From assembly GCF_020829665.1 (NCBI RefSeq), contig NZ_JAIVFT010000004.1, forward strand, positions 131,613 to 195,612: a stretch of DNA of 64,000 bases. The letters are read 5' to 3'. The position numbers were made by a program, and so were the translations under genes. Shown in pieces: positions 36,804 through 44,703 of the stretch. Position 1 is the stretch's first letter, and every line of letters begins with the position of its first letter. The DNA comes from Nostoc sp. CHAB 5824 (lineage in GTDB: Bacteria; Cyanobacteriota; Cyanobacteriia; Cyanobacteriales; Nostocaceae). The notes below the pieces were generated by a model, which worked only from the letters and a program-made list of their open reading frames with translations, ran no database searches and was not told where the DNA came from.

Positions 36804-38759
36804 CTAAGGTGACTGATTTAACACCCATTTCAACCACTGCCTAAAGGAGCTTATAGTATTCAAACGATGCACTCCAGGCGCACGGGCGGCGGCGAGTCCA
36901 TCAACAGCGATTAATGCGGCGTACTGCAAGCCCAAGAAACTATCAACTGCTGCATAAGGGCCACCTAAAGTAATAGCCCCAGCAGCATACATTTGACCTC
37001 TATTACTACGCATTTCTACTAATTCAAAATTGTTCGCTACAGTCAACCGCCCCAGATGATTCACTGGGAGGTTGTAATGTTTCACCAAATCTGCTATCAG
37101 GGGATTAGCATCTACCTTGGCATCCAGTCCAGTAGCATCAACAATAAAATCAGCTAGCAATTTCATTTCCCCAAAGCTTTGCTCTCGGATACGGGTAATA
37201 GTCCGGTTTTGGGCATCTCGTTCTACATCCAGAACCTCACCGAAGGTAATTTGATACCAGCCTTCGCTTATTCCTTGGGCAGTAATTTGCTGCCAGTCGT
37301 GGCGGTCGGCGGTGGTAGTACCGCCCCAGTCTGCTAATAAACGTTTGCGTTCATCGGGGGTAGCTTTTTCTAACATTGCCCGGAGTTCGCCGCTCCAACA
37401 GGCTTTAGGCCAGTTAAAGGGTTGAAATTCGTAATGATTTTTGACTAGGCGCTGGGTATTTTGAAATTTGTTGCCTTGAGGTTTAGGCGATCGCATTAAA
37501 TGCAAAACTGCAATATTCCGATTTCGTTTTCTAGCTTCGTAAATGCGCTGTACAATCCGCGAAGCCACAATCCCCCGCCCCCGAATCAACACCGTACCAC
37601 CTTGTTGCTCTAGTTGCTCATAAACATGATCGTGGGCTTCATAAGCATTGACGACAGACTTAAAATCTTGATATTTTTCTCTATAAGCTTGCAAATCTGG
37701 GAGAAACTGAATTGCTGGATATCCAGTAGCTAAATGTAAATAACGACTAACTAAAAAAGCATAATTTCCTGGGCCGCGAGAATAAGCTACGCAATATCTA
37801 CCGTCATCAGTTTTGCGAATTACCCTAACTCGCCCATAGCGATAAATTTGATTCCAACCAATGCGCTTCGCCTCCCTGTCTATGGAATCAAAAACATTTC
37901 CTGCACGAGGAGTATAAGTTTCTGCAAATGTTGGTTCAGCAAATACTTGCCACAAATACTTGAATGCTGACTTCATCTCTCCCTTGGTGCAATCGTGCCA
38001 AGCTTCACGCAAGGCATAACTAGGCCAGCCCCAAATATTATCAGGACAAGAGTCAGAATTAGAACGCAGTCTTTCATATAAGGGAATTTGCGAGTTCAAA
38101 CAAAGGCGCTTGTAACGAGCATAAGGTTCTCCTTCTAATCCCAAAGCCACAATTTTTTCAGCACGCACACCACTAATTCGCAGCAAATCAGCCCAAACGA
38201 AGCTACCCAGTCCCGCCCCGATCGCTAGATAATCAGATTCATCTACTGGCAATCCTGTGGCATGAAGTTCTTGCACAGCGACCTTTTGTGCCTGAAACGC
38301 TAATGGCGGGAAATTACTTGCCAAGGGCGTTAGCGGCTGGGCTACAGGCAAGCTGGGGTCTGGAAGATTGGTATTTGCGTTGAAATGAATCGTTGAAGGA
38401 GGGCTGGTATCTGGTGCGGGTACGTTAACAGTAAATGTAACTGTTATTAAATAAGGGCCAATTTGCAATGTATCGCCATTCGTCAGAACACTACGCGTTT
38501 GTGGTTGACCGTTGACATATACACCGTTAACGCTGCCTTGGTCAATCACCACCAGATGGTCTTGTTCCCAGTCAATTAGGGCATGGTAGCGAGAAACTTC
38601 GTTACTGTTAAGCAGCATTCGAGAAACGCGCACTCCCCTGAGTTCGGCAGGTAAACGAGCGAATTCTCGACCAAAAGCGATCGGCATATTCAACCTTGGT
38701 TCTCGCCGTTCACCCGTCGCTGGTTCTTCCCAACTCAATTGGATTTGTTCATTAGTCAT
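36804..38759 (-). CDS. FHA domain fused to a flavin-oxidoreductase-like domain
   Basis: 651 residues. N-terminal FHA domain (about 20-110) with GREF, SRYHALID and DQGSVNGVYVNG, the phosphothreonine-binding set. From about 185 a Rossmann-type nucleotide-binding region begins (DYLAIGAGLGSFVWADLL), followed by GRGIVASRIVQRIYEA (second cofactor site) and a C-terminal VDATGLDAK...AAGAITLGGPYAAVDSF typical of FAD/NAD(P) monooxygenase-like proteins. Its start codon lies in a heptamer repeat. A second FHA gene precedes it on the same strand. The pairing suggests phosphorylation-controlled redox activity, which is inferred. Confidence 0.8.
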   Translation of the reverse strand: MTNEQIQLSWEEPATGERREPRLNMPIAFGREFARLPAELRGVRVSRMLLNSNEVSRYHALIDWEQDHLVVIDQGSVNGVYVNGQPQTRSVLTNGDTLQIGPYLITVTFTVNVPAPDTSPPSTIHFNANTNLPDPSLPVAQPLTPLASNFPPLAFQAQKVAVQELHATGLPVDESDYLAIGAGLGSFVWADLLRISGVRAEKIVALGLEGEPYARYKRLCLNSQIPLYERLRSNSDSCPDNIWGWPSYALREAWHDCTKGEMKSAFKYLWQVFAEPTFAETYTPRAGNVFDSIDREAKRIGWNQIYRYGRVRVIRKTDDGRYCVAYSRGPGNYAFLVSRYLHLATGYPAIQFLPDLQAYREKYQDFKSVVNAYEAHDHVYEQLEQQGGTVLIRGRGIVASRIVQRIYEARKRNRNIAVLHLMRSPKPQGNKFQNTQRLVKNHYEFQPFNWPKACWSGELRAMLEKATPDERKRLLADWGGTTTADRHDWQQITAQGISEGWYQITFGEVLDVERDAQNRTITRIREQSFGEMKLLADFIVDATGLDAKVDANPLIADLVKHYNLPVNHLGRLTVANNFELVEMRSNRGQMYAAGAITLGGPYAAVDSFLGLQYAALIAVDGLAAARAPGVHRLNTISSFRQWLKWVLNQSP

Positions 38760-38793
38760 TGGTCATTTGTCATTGGTCATTGGTCATTTGTCA
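38752..38793. repeat. Heptamer tandem repeat (GGTCATT/TGTCATT) over a start codon
   Basis: Units of 7 bp (gtcatt plus one variable base) repeat at least five times. The start ATG of the 36804-38759 gene is the last unit; each upstream unit also contains an ATG in a changing frame. Similar short repeats occur at 50296-50342, 52884-52924 and 54720-54752. Confidence 0.8.
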
Positions 38794-38832
38794 AGAGTTG
38801 GGAATTCCTCCCCTGCTCTCCTGCCCTTCTCC

Positions 38833-39387
38833 TCAACTACCCGGTGCTACTAATACACTCATAGCCGCAGCTAAAGATGTCCCACACCAATGACAGCCAA
38901 TTTGTAGATTCTCTCCTGGGGAAACTTTATGACATTTGGGGCATTCTAAGCCATAAACTCCTAGCGGTGGTGCAGGAGGTGTTGGTAGATGCTGGTGATA
39001 TCCACCAATATTTACTGGTGGATGGGGTGGCAGCAAAATTGTTGCCGGAATACTGCCCGTGGAAATGCTAACAACGTTAAGTTTTATTTGTCCCAAAGAG
39101 ATACTAGTGCCCTGAGTTAAAGGCATTTCACCTTGGACTAATTGCCGTCCATCGACAATGGGGGGATTTTGCGATCGCAAATTCCTGATATAAAAACGCT
39201 GTTGCTGGTGATGAAAAAATATTTCAACGTGTAAACCAGAGACAGTGGGGTGACTCAGAACAATATCGCACCGGAGTGGATCGCGACCAATGCGGACAGT
39301 GCCAGGATTTTGACTTGGCTGTTGTTCGTAAATGTTCTGAGTTTTATCTTGGCCTGCATCGTGCCACTGTAAAGTTAGTGCGTTCAT
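38833..39387 (-). CDS. FHA domain protein with C-terminal zinc ribbon
   Basis: 184 residues. FHA domain about 20-110 (VRIGRDPLRCDIVLSHPTVSGLH, SQNPPIVDGRQL). A Pro-rich linker leads to CPKCHKVSPGENLQIGCHWC, a CxxC-x14-CxxC zinc ribbon. The second FHA protein begins 73 bp after it on the same strand, so co-expression is likely. Possible adaptor for Ser/Thr-kinase signalling. Confidence 0.85.
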   Translation of the reverse strand: MNALTLQWHDAGQDKTQNIYEQQPSQNPGTVRIGRDPLRCDIVLSHPTVSGLHVEIFFHHQQQRFYIRNLRSQNPPIVDGRQLVQGEMPLTQGTSISLGQIKLNVVSISTGSIPATILLPPHPPVNIGGYHQHLPTPPAPPLGVYGLECPKCHKVSPGENLQIGCHWCGTSLAAAMSVLVAPGS

Positions 39388-39494
39388 TGTTCTAACTTCG
39401 TAAATCGTATTTAGCTACTTCAACTTCTTTCTGTGCGATTCCTAACACGATTGAGTAGAAGCAAGCAAGTATTTAGAAAAAACTTCAACAAGCT

Positions 39495-40160
39495 TTATTT
39501 CGCCGACGCTAATTTATCAGCAATGCGTGTAGTTTCTGGCAGCCGATATTTTGTCGTGCAGCGTAATACATAGTCAATTGCCGTAGGTAAACTAACTCGA
39601 TGACCACTGGAGATATACAGAGGTTTTACTCCTGTGCGTGTGCGTAGAACTGCCCCAACCGTTTCCCCTTTATATACAAGTGGTTGCTTGCTGCCTTTTG
39701 TTTCTGACAATTCCTCATACTTGCCTACCAACCTGGACTTGGCTACACCAATTGTCGGCATATCTATAAGTAACCCTAAATGGCTAGCTATACCTAATCC
39801 ACGGGGATGGGCAATTCCTTGACCATCACACAGGATGATATCTGGTGTTGTTTTAATCTTCTCTAGGGCATCGAGGACAGCTGGAATTTCCCGAAATGAG
39901 AGGAACCCAGGAACATAAGGAAAGGTCGTAGGACGATGTGCTAGGCTTGTCTCGATTACTTGCAAATCAGGAAAACTCAGTACTGCGACAGCTGCACGGC
40001 TAATGGTTCCATCAGCTTCAAAACCCATATCCACTCCAGCAACGTACTGGATAGGTTCTTGCAATTGATCCTCAGTAATTACTTGATCTCGCAGCTTTTC
40101 TTGGATAACGATGGCTTCTTCCAACGTCGAGGGCCAAGCATGATCTCGATAAAACTTCAT
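39495..40160 (-). CDS. nfi: Endonuclease V (deoxyinosine repair)
   Basis: 221 residues. VAGVDMGF gives the first catalytic Asp (about 44), FPYVPGFLSFREIPAVL is the substrate Tyr/Pro wedge region, and ILCDGQGIAHPRGLGIASHLG carries the second Asp and the family signature. It nicks DNA one base 3' of deoxyinosine. It stands alone. Confidence 0.95.
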   Translation of the reverse strand: MKFYRDHAWPSTLEEAIVIQEKLRDQVITEDQLQEPIQYVAGVDMGFEADGTISRAAVAVLSFPDLQVIETSLAHRPTTFPYVPGFLSFREIPAVLDALEKIKTTPDIILCDGQGIAHPRGLGIASHLGLLIDMPTIGVAKSRLVGKYEELSETKGSKQPLVYKGETVGAVLRTRTGVKPLYISSGHRVSLPTAIDYVLRCTTKYRLPETTRIADKLASAK

Positions 40161-40407
40161 ATTGAAAATTTGAATTAAGAATTAAACTGATTAATATTAA
40201 TCCTGTTATGGCAAGCACAAAAACAAGAGTTTTTGATATTGATACAGGGAAAATCTATTTTTTGCAAAAGTCTGTGAATGACTATCTTTATCCTAGACAT
40301 TTTAGCCCAGGTTAGCTGATATCTTGCATCATAATGTTACTTAAGGCTGTCAAGAGGGAATCCTGAGAATATAAGTTTATTTTTTTAGATTTTCTCTTTT
40401 ACTGGTT

Positions 40408-40926
40408 ATGACACAGCCAAATATTCTAAAACTTGCAAAACAGGGAGATGTACAGGCGATCGCATCTCTGATGAACCGCCACTTACAGCCCAAAGGGATC
40501 ACTGCAAAAGTTGCTTTTCAAGATGCTTGCTTAGAGGTAATGTTAGAATCTGCCGAAGTACCAAATCAGCAAACTTTAGTTGCATTTATCCGCAAAGGGT
40601 TAACGGCTTTAGGAGCTACATCTATTGAAATAGTGAAAGTTTCCGGACAACAAACAGGTAAGGAGTTTCCAGCTTGGAGCAAAGAGTTTGATCTAGGCAT
40701 AGTAGAAGATGAAATAGAAGCAGTAGATAATGAACAGTCTTCTAGTAATCCTCCCCTAACCATTTCTATTAACTTAAGTGGCGATATGGCGCGGGGATTA
40801 ACAAACCAAGATTTTGAATTTATTGCTAATCAAATAAGCACTGATATTTTATCATCTTGTTCTGACGTTTTTATTCAAAAAGTAAGTATTAGTAATGGTA
40901 GTTCTGTGATTACAAAAGAGCGCTGA
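40408..40926 (+). CDS. Hypothetical cyanobacterial protein (MTQPNI leader)
   Basis: 172 residues. The first 95 residues (LAKQGDVQAIASLMNRHLQP, ITAKVAFQDACLEVMLES, GLTALGATSIEIVKVSGQQ) form a conserved N-terminal module found on several cyanobacterial proteins, of unknown function. The rest has no recognised domain. Upstream DNA and the first six codons resemble those of the gene at 41113. Confidence 0.75.
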   Translation: MTQPNILKLAKQGDVQAIASLMNRHLQPKGITAKVAFQDACLEVMLESAEVPNQQTLVAFIRKGLTALGATSIEIVKVSGQQTGKEFPAWSKEFDLGIVEDEIEAVDNEQSSSNPPLTISINLSGDMARGLTNQDFEFIANQISTDILSSCSDVFIQKVSISNGSSVITKER

Positions 40927-41112
40927 TTTTTTATGTATAGGCACAGAAATGCAGAGACAAAAAGAGTTTATAATCAGCATTTTTGATATAAAATAGTTCT
41001 ATAGGAATTTTAAATATATATGGCTTAAATAATTCTGAAAATGCTGCTTTCATCTGTAAATGGGGAATCCTAAGATAGACGATGTTATCTCAAATTTTCG
41101 CGTTTATTAGTT

Positions 41113-42276
41113 ATGACACAGCCAAATATTCAGGAAATTACTAAGCAAAAGCTACAAAAATTTTACTGGCCTTTATGGTTTCCTTATCCTAGTTCTTGGT
41201 TAAAAGCATTGATTTTGAATCTATTGTTGAGCGCTATTATATTTGTACTCAATAATCCTGGAAAGTTAGGCTACCGTATCACATATCTTGTAAAAAGTTC
41301 GGAATTATTTGCTATATTTACAATACTGTTACTCCTATCTCCAATTCCTATTATTTCTTTTACTCACCACTTCTTACACTTGCTCATTAGTCGGTTTGTA
41401 TCAGGAATTAAGGCACCCGAAATAGGTAGAACACAAGGATTATTACCAGGAATAATGAGTTGGTGGGAAGGATTGTACGGTTGGCTTGTAATTGCAATTT
41501 CTACACTGATAGCAGCTTTTTTTTCTACAATACTCGTATTATTATTTATTCCTAACTACGCTAGACCAACTGAATACTACACACAAATGCAAAATATCAA
41601 TAATAATATTATATTAGTATTTGGAATGTTCTATATTTCTGGTGGAGCACTAATTTATCAAATGGAATATTTGGTAAGGCATCGAATAATATCTGCTTAT
41701 TCTGGCAATAAAGAAACAGATGCAAGTAAATTTAATACTGATTTTAAGAGAGACAAAGAACCCAATAGCTTGCGCGGAGAAATGGGTGTACACAAAATTA
41801 AATCAAATATTTTACCAAATCAGGAAGAAACTACAATCATCAAGACTCGACAGAAATATCGTAATTTAAATAAAAATTGGCTGCTTATTTGTTTAATATT
41901 TTCAATTGCTGTAGGAATATACTTTTCTTCAAAATTCGTAGAAATACTTCCCATCATCTCTAAAATTCCAACACAAATACCATCAAAGTCTGTATTAGTT
42001 ACACCCTCACCAGTTACTTTAGAATCTCCGACAGTGTTACTTCAAACTGATACATTCCGAGAGGCAGTAAGTAAAGCAATTAATGCAGCTAACCTTACTC
42101 AATCAGCAAAATCTTCAGATGAGTGGAAAACAGTTGTAAGTCAATGGGAAGCTGCGATCGCACTTATGAAAACTGTGCCATCTTCTAGCCCAAATTATGT
42201 AGTAGCTCAACAAAAAATCATAGAATATCAGAAAAATCTCATCTACGCTGAGAAAAATGCCGTCGGTGGTAAGTAA
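41113..42276 (+). CDS. Multi-pass hypothetical membrane protein
   Basis: 387 residues. Membrane segments at about 30-48, 64-84, 127-150, 171-190 and 255-275 (LICLIFSIAVGIYFSSKFVE), then a soluble region with an Ala/Lys-rich helix (TFREAVSKAINAANLTQSAK). No family recognised. It shares the start MTQPNI and upstream blocks (ggaatcct..a..atag) with the gene at 40408. Confidence 0.7.
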   Translation: MTQPNIQEITKQKLQKFYWPLWFPYPSSWLKALILNLLLSAIIFVLNNPGKLGYRITYLVKSSELFAIFTILLLLSPIPIISFTHHFLHLLISRFVSGIKAPEIGRTQGLLPGIMSWWEGLYGWLVIAISTLIAAFFSTILVLLFIPNYARPTEYYTQMQNINNNIILVFGMFYISGGALIYQMEYLVRHRIISAYSGNKETDASKFNTDFKRDKEPNSLRGEMGVHKIKSNILPNQEETTIIKTRQKYRNLNKNWLLICLIFSIAVGIYFSSKFVEILPIISKIPTQIPSKSVLVTPSPVTLESPTVLLQTDTFREAVSKAINAANLTQSAKSSDEWKTVVSQWEAAIALMKTVPSSSPNYVVAQQKIIEYQKNLIYAEKNAVGGK

Positions 42277-42277
42277 T

Positions 42278-42316
42278 GCGATTGCACCCAAAGCTAAACT
42301 AGAAAAAACAGTGCGA
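42278..42316. repeat. Direct repeat flanking the RelE/ParE module, copy 1
   Basis: gcgattgcacccaaagctaa then actagaaaaaacagtgcg. Copy 2 at 42967-43004 matches at about 35 of 38 positions (gcgatcgcaccc.., ..taaaaagcagtgcg). The copies are about 690 bp apart and lie just outside the toxin-antitoxin pair. Confidence 0.85.
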
Positions 42317-42350
42317 TACCGACGGTAAGCTACGTTAACGCTGACAAAAT

Positions 42351-42668
42351 TTACTCAGATTCTTCACCTAAATAAGATTGGCGACTGTGGCGAACATGAA
42401 GAATTGCGACAATATCTTCTTCAACAACAAACAAAACTCGATATTTTCTTCGTTTTCCAACCCAAAGTTGCCGAATTTCACGACCAATCACTGCTACTTC
42501 TGGTGCTATGCTACAGCGATTAGGAAATTCTTGAAGCGAAGCGATAGCGTCTTGAAGTTCGTAATACCAGTTGTTGGCTACTTCAGCACTCAGATTGTCG
42601 CACATCCAACGATAGGACATTTCGATTTCTTGAAAAGCGGTGGGTTGAATGAGAACTTGGTAACTCAT
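42351..42668 (-). CDS. RelE/ParE family toxin
   Basis: 105 residues. MSYQVLIQPTAFQEIEMSYRWM, LQEFPNRCSIAPE and KYRVLFVVEEDIVAILHVRHSRQ match the ParE/RelE fold. The start ATG overlaps the antitoxin stop (ATGA at 42665-42668). RelE-type members cleave mRNA on the ribosome and ParE members target gyrase; which type this is cannot be told. The frame is complete. Confidence 0.88.
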   Translation of the reverse strand: MSYQVLIQPTAFQEIEMSYRWMCDNLSAEVANNWYYELQDAIASLQEFPNRCSIAPEVAVIGREIRQLWVGKRRKYRVLFVVEEDIVAILHVRHSRQSYLGEESE

Positions 42669-42931
42669 GGGCGAGGCGGAATGCCAAATTTGTGTTGTAG
42701 GGTTGCCAAGGCTTGCTCGGCAGGAATTCCTTCACCCTGCTCAAACTCATCTAGTCCTTTACGAATACCTACTATTGTTTCTAAGTAATCAATGCGTTCT
42801 AAGAGTTCTCTGTATGTGGCTAGGGGCTGTTTTGGGGCTGTTTTGAGTGATTTCAAAAATTTAAGTAGATCCTCTAGCAGTTCGTTTGGAGTGTTGTCAA
42901 TTTCTTGTAATAGCAATTCTTTGATCGTCAT
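42665..42931 (-). CDS. Antitoxin paired with the RelE/ParE toxin
   Basis: 88 residues, first gene of the pair with a 4-bp overlap. The N-terminal LLLQEIDNTPNELLEDLLKFL is helical, as in cyanobacterial small antitoxins, and the C-terminus PAEQALATLQHKFGIPPRP is a probable toxin-binding tail. The assignment rests mainly on position. Confidence 0.78.
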   Translation of the reverse strand: MTIKELLLQEIDNTPNELLEDLLKFLKSLKTAPKQPLATYRELLERIDYLETIVGIRKGLDEFEQGEGIPAEQALATLQHKFGIPPRP

Positions 42932-42966
42932 TACAGTTAATAGATGAGATTGATGCTTCTAGTATA

Positions 42967-43004
42967 GCGATCGCACCCAAAGCTAAACTATAAAAAGCAG
43001 TGCG
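42967..43004. repeat. Direct repeat flanking the RelE/ParE module, copy 2
   Basis: Same orientation as 42278-42316. It contains a HIP1 site (gcgatcgc), changed to gcgattgc in copy 1. Confidence 0.85.
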
Positions 43005-43055
43005 TTGCTTGCCGCCGTAGGTATCGCTCAACTATCCCTATCAAAACAAAATCCT

Positions 43056-43283
43056 ATGAAGATCAAAACATTAACTGCCATTCTTCACAAAGAAGAAGAT
43101 ATGTATGTTGCTGAATGTCCTGAAGTCGGCACAGTTGACCAAGGTGAAACAATTGAAGAAGCTCTTGCTAATCTTAAAGAAGCTACAAGGCTATATCTAG
43201 AAGAATGTCCTTTGCTAGACACTGATACTAGTCCCAGATTTGTAACGTCTACCCCGATACCAACATTTGGATCTATGCTTTAG
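43056..43283 (+). CDS. HicB-like antitoxin with an altered C-terminus
   Basis: 75 residues from ATG 43056. KTLTAILHKEEDMYVAECPE, VGTVDQGETIEEALANLKEA and TRLYLEE are typical of the HicB-like partial RNase-H fold. From about residue 61 the frame reads through sequence that in another frame is the start of a PIN gene, so the last roughly 14 residues are not HicB-derived. No hicA is present nearby. Confidence 0.72.
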   Translation: MKIKTLTAILHKEEDMYVAECPEVGTVDQGETIEEALANLKEATRLYLEECPLLDTDTSPRFVTSTPIPTFGSML

Positions 43284-43660
43284 AGGGATATCCAGCATTT
43301 GTCCAAGATTTAACTCAGTTATTTCAAAGTATTGATCAAGGTAACTTGAGTGTAGTAACTAGTGAATTATCGCTTGCTGAAGTATTGATAAAATCTTTCC
43401 AAAATCAGGACTTAGCTCAACAGGCAACTTACAACCAACTGATTAGCAATTCATAGAATCTAACAGTAATTCCTGTCAGTCGTCAGATTCTAATTGAAGC
43501 TGCTCAACTGCGTGCCAGTATTAACATTAAATTACCAAATGCTATCCATGCAGGAACAGCACTTTTGGCTCAATGCTCTACTTTTTGAACTAACGATCAG
43601 CGCTTTCGGAGCGTCCCTAATCTATCAGTAATTTTGCTTTCTCAGATTAATTCTCCTTAG
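43240..43660 (+). pseudogene. PIN-domain toxin with internal stops
   Basis: One frame reads VYPDTNIWIYALEGYPAFVQ, then TSELSLAEVLIKSFQ, a TAG at about 43456, then IPVSRQILIEAAQLRASI, IKLPNAIHAGTALLAQC, a TGA at about 43588, and finally TNDQRFRSVPNLSVILL to a stop at 43658-43660. This is a whole VapC-like PIN domain with two nonsense codons and no own start. Confidence 0.82.
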
Positions 43661-43703
43661 CTAAGATATTAGAATAAAAGTAATGTAGCCCCATAAGCCA
43701 ATC

Positions 43704-44669
43704 ATGACAGAAGGAAAGACGCGGCGTAATTTCCTAATTACTAGCATTGCTGTGACTGGAGGTATTGTGGCAACTAATGCTTTACAGCAAAATACTACCA
43801 ACACCGCAACACCGCCAGCAACTATGCCAGAACGGTTACTGGGACGCACGGAGGTAAAACTCCCAATCTTCGGGTTAGGAGGAGCAGGACAAACGCCGCT
43901 ATCCTGGGAAGGAAAAGAAGATGATGCTGCGGCAATAATTCAACGAGCGCTGGAACTTGGGATTCGCTACTTTGATACAGCGTCTAGTTATGGGCCGAGT
44001 GAAGATTATTTAGGCAAAGTGCTACCACCCCATCGCTCAAAGGTGTTTCTAGCAAGCAAGACTGATCAAAGGGATCGGGATGGTGCATGGCGAGAATTGG
44101 AGCGATCGCTTAAACGTCTCAATACAGATTATCTCGATTTGTGGCAGTTGCATCACGTTTCTTTTTCCGAAGAACTCGACACTATTTTTAGTCCATCTGG
44201 CGCAATTAAAGCTTTAGAAGAAGCTATACAACAAAAAGTGGTGCGCTTCGCAGGTATTACCGGACATCACGACCCTCAAGTGATTGCCGAAGGGTTACGT
44301 CGCTATCCTTTCCACACTACACTGATTCCCGTGAATGCCGCCGACAAACACCACCCACGTCCATTTATCCCGGAGGTTCTACCAGTTGCTCAAGAAAAAA
44401 ATGTTGGTGTGATTGCGATGAAAGTCCCGGCTTATGGTCGGTTGTTTAAATCAGGTGGGTTGACAGGTATGGAGCAAGCTTTAGGTTACACAATGTCTCA
44501 GCCTGGGGTTCATTGTTGTGTAATTGCGGCAGAGAGTATTGCACAATTAGAGAATAATGTCAAGATAGCGCGTGCTTTTGTGCCCCTTAAGGAGCAAGAA
44601 TTGACAGCGATCGCACTGGCGGCTGCTAATATCTGGGAAGATAGCACATTCTTCCGTGCTTGGACATAG
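43704..44669 (+). CDS. Tat-exported aldo/keto reductase
   Basis: 321 residues. The N-terminus MTEGKTRRNFLITSIAVTGG has the twin-arginine RRNFL motif, so export in folded form is likely. AKR fold: YFDTASSYGPSE (Asp and Tyr), LASKTDQRDRD (Lys) and LWQLHHVSF (His) make the catalytic tetrad. No Cys-rich ferredoxin domain is attached. The substrate is unknown. It converges on the methyltransferase gene. Confidence 0.88.
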   Translation: MTEGKTRRNFLITSIAVTGGIVATNALQQNTTNTATPPATMPERLLGRTEVKLPIFGLGGAGQTPLSWEGKEDDAAAIIQRALELGIRYFDTASSYGPSEDYLGKVLPPHRSKVFLASKTDQRDRDGAWRELERSLKRLNTDYLDLWQLHHVSFSEELDTIFSPSGAIKALEEAIQQKVVRFAGITGHHDPQVIAEGLRRYPFHTTLIPVNAADKHHPRPFIPEVLPVAQEKNVGVIAMKVPAYGRLFKSGGLTGMEQALGYTMSQPGVHCCVIAAESIAQLENNVKIARAFVPLKEQELTAIALAAANIWEDSTFFRAWT

Positions 44670-44703
44670 TACAGCTTTGCACATATTACAGAGTGTATTT
44701 TTC

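Noticed and set aside
36496..36812. Repetitive frames on both strands
   Set aside because: Same reason: a 21-bp period keeps several frames open without coding constraint.
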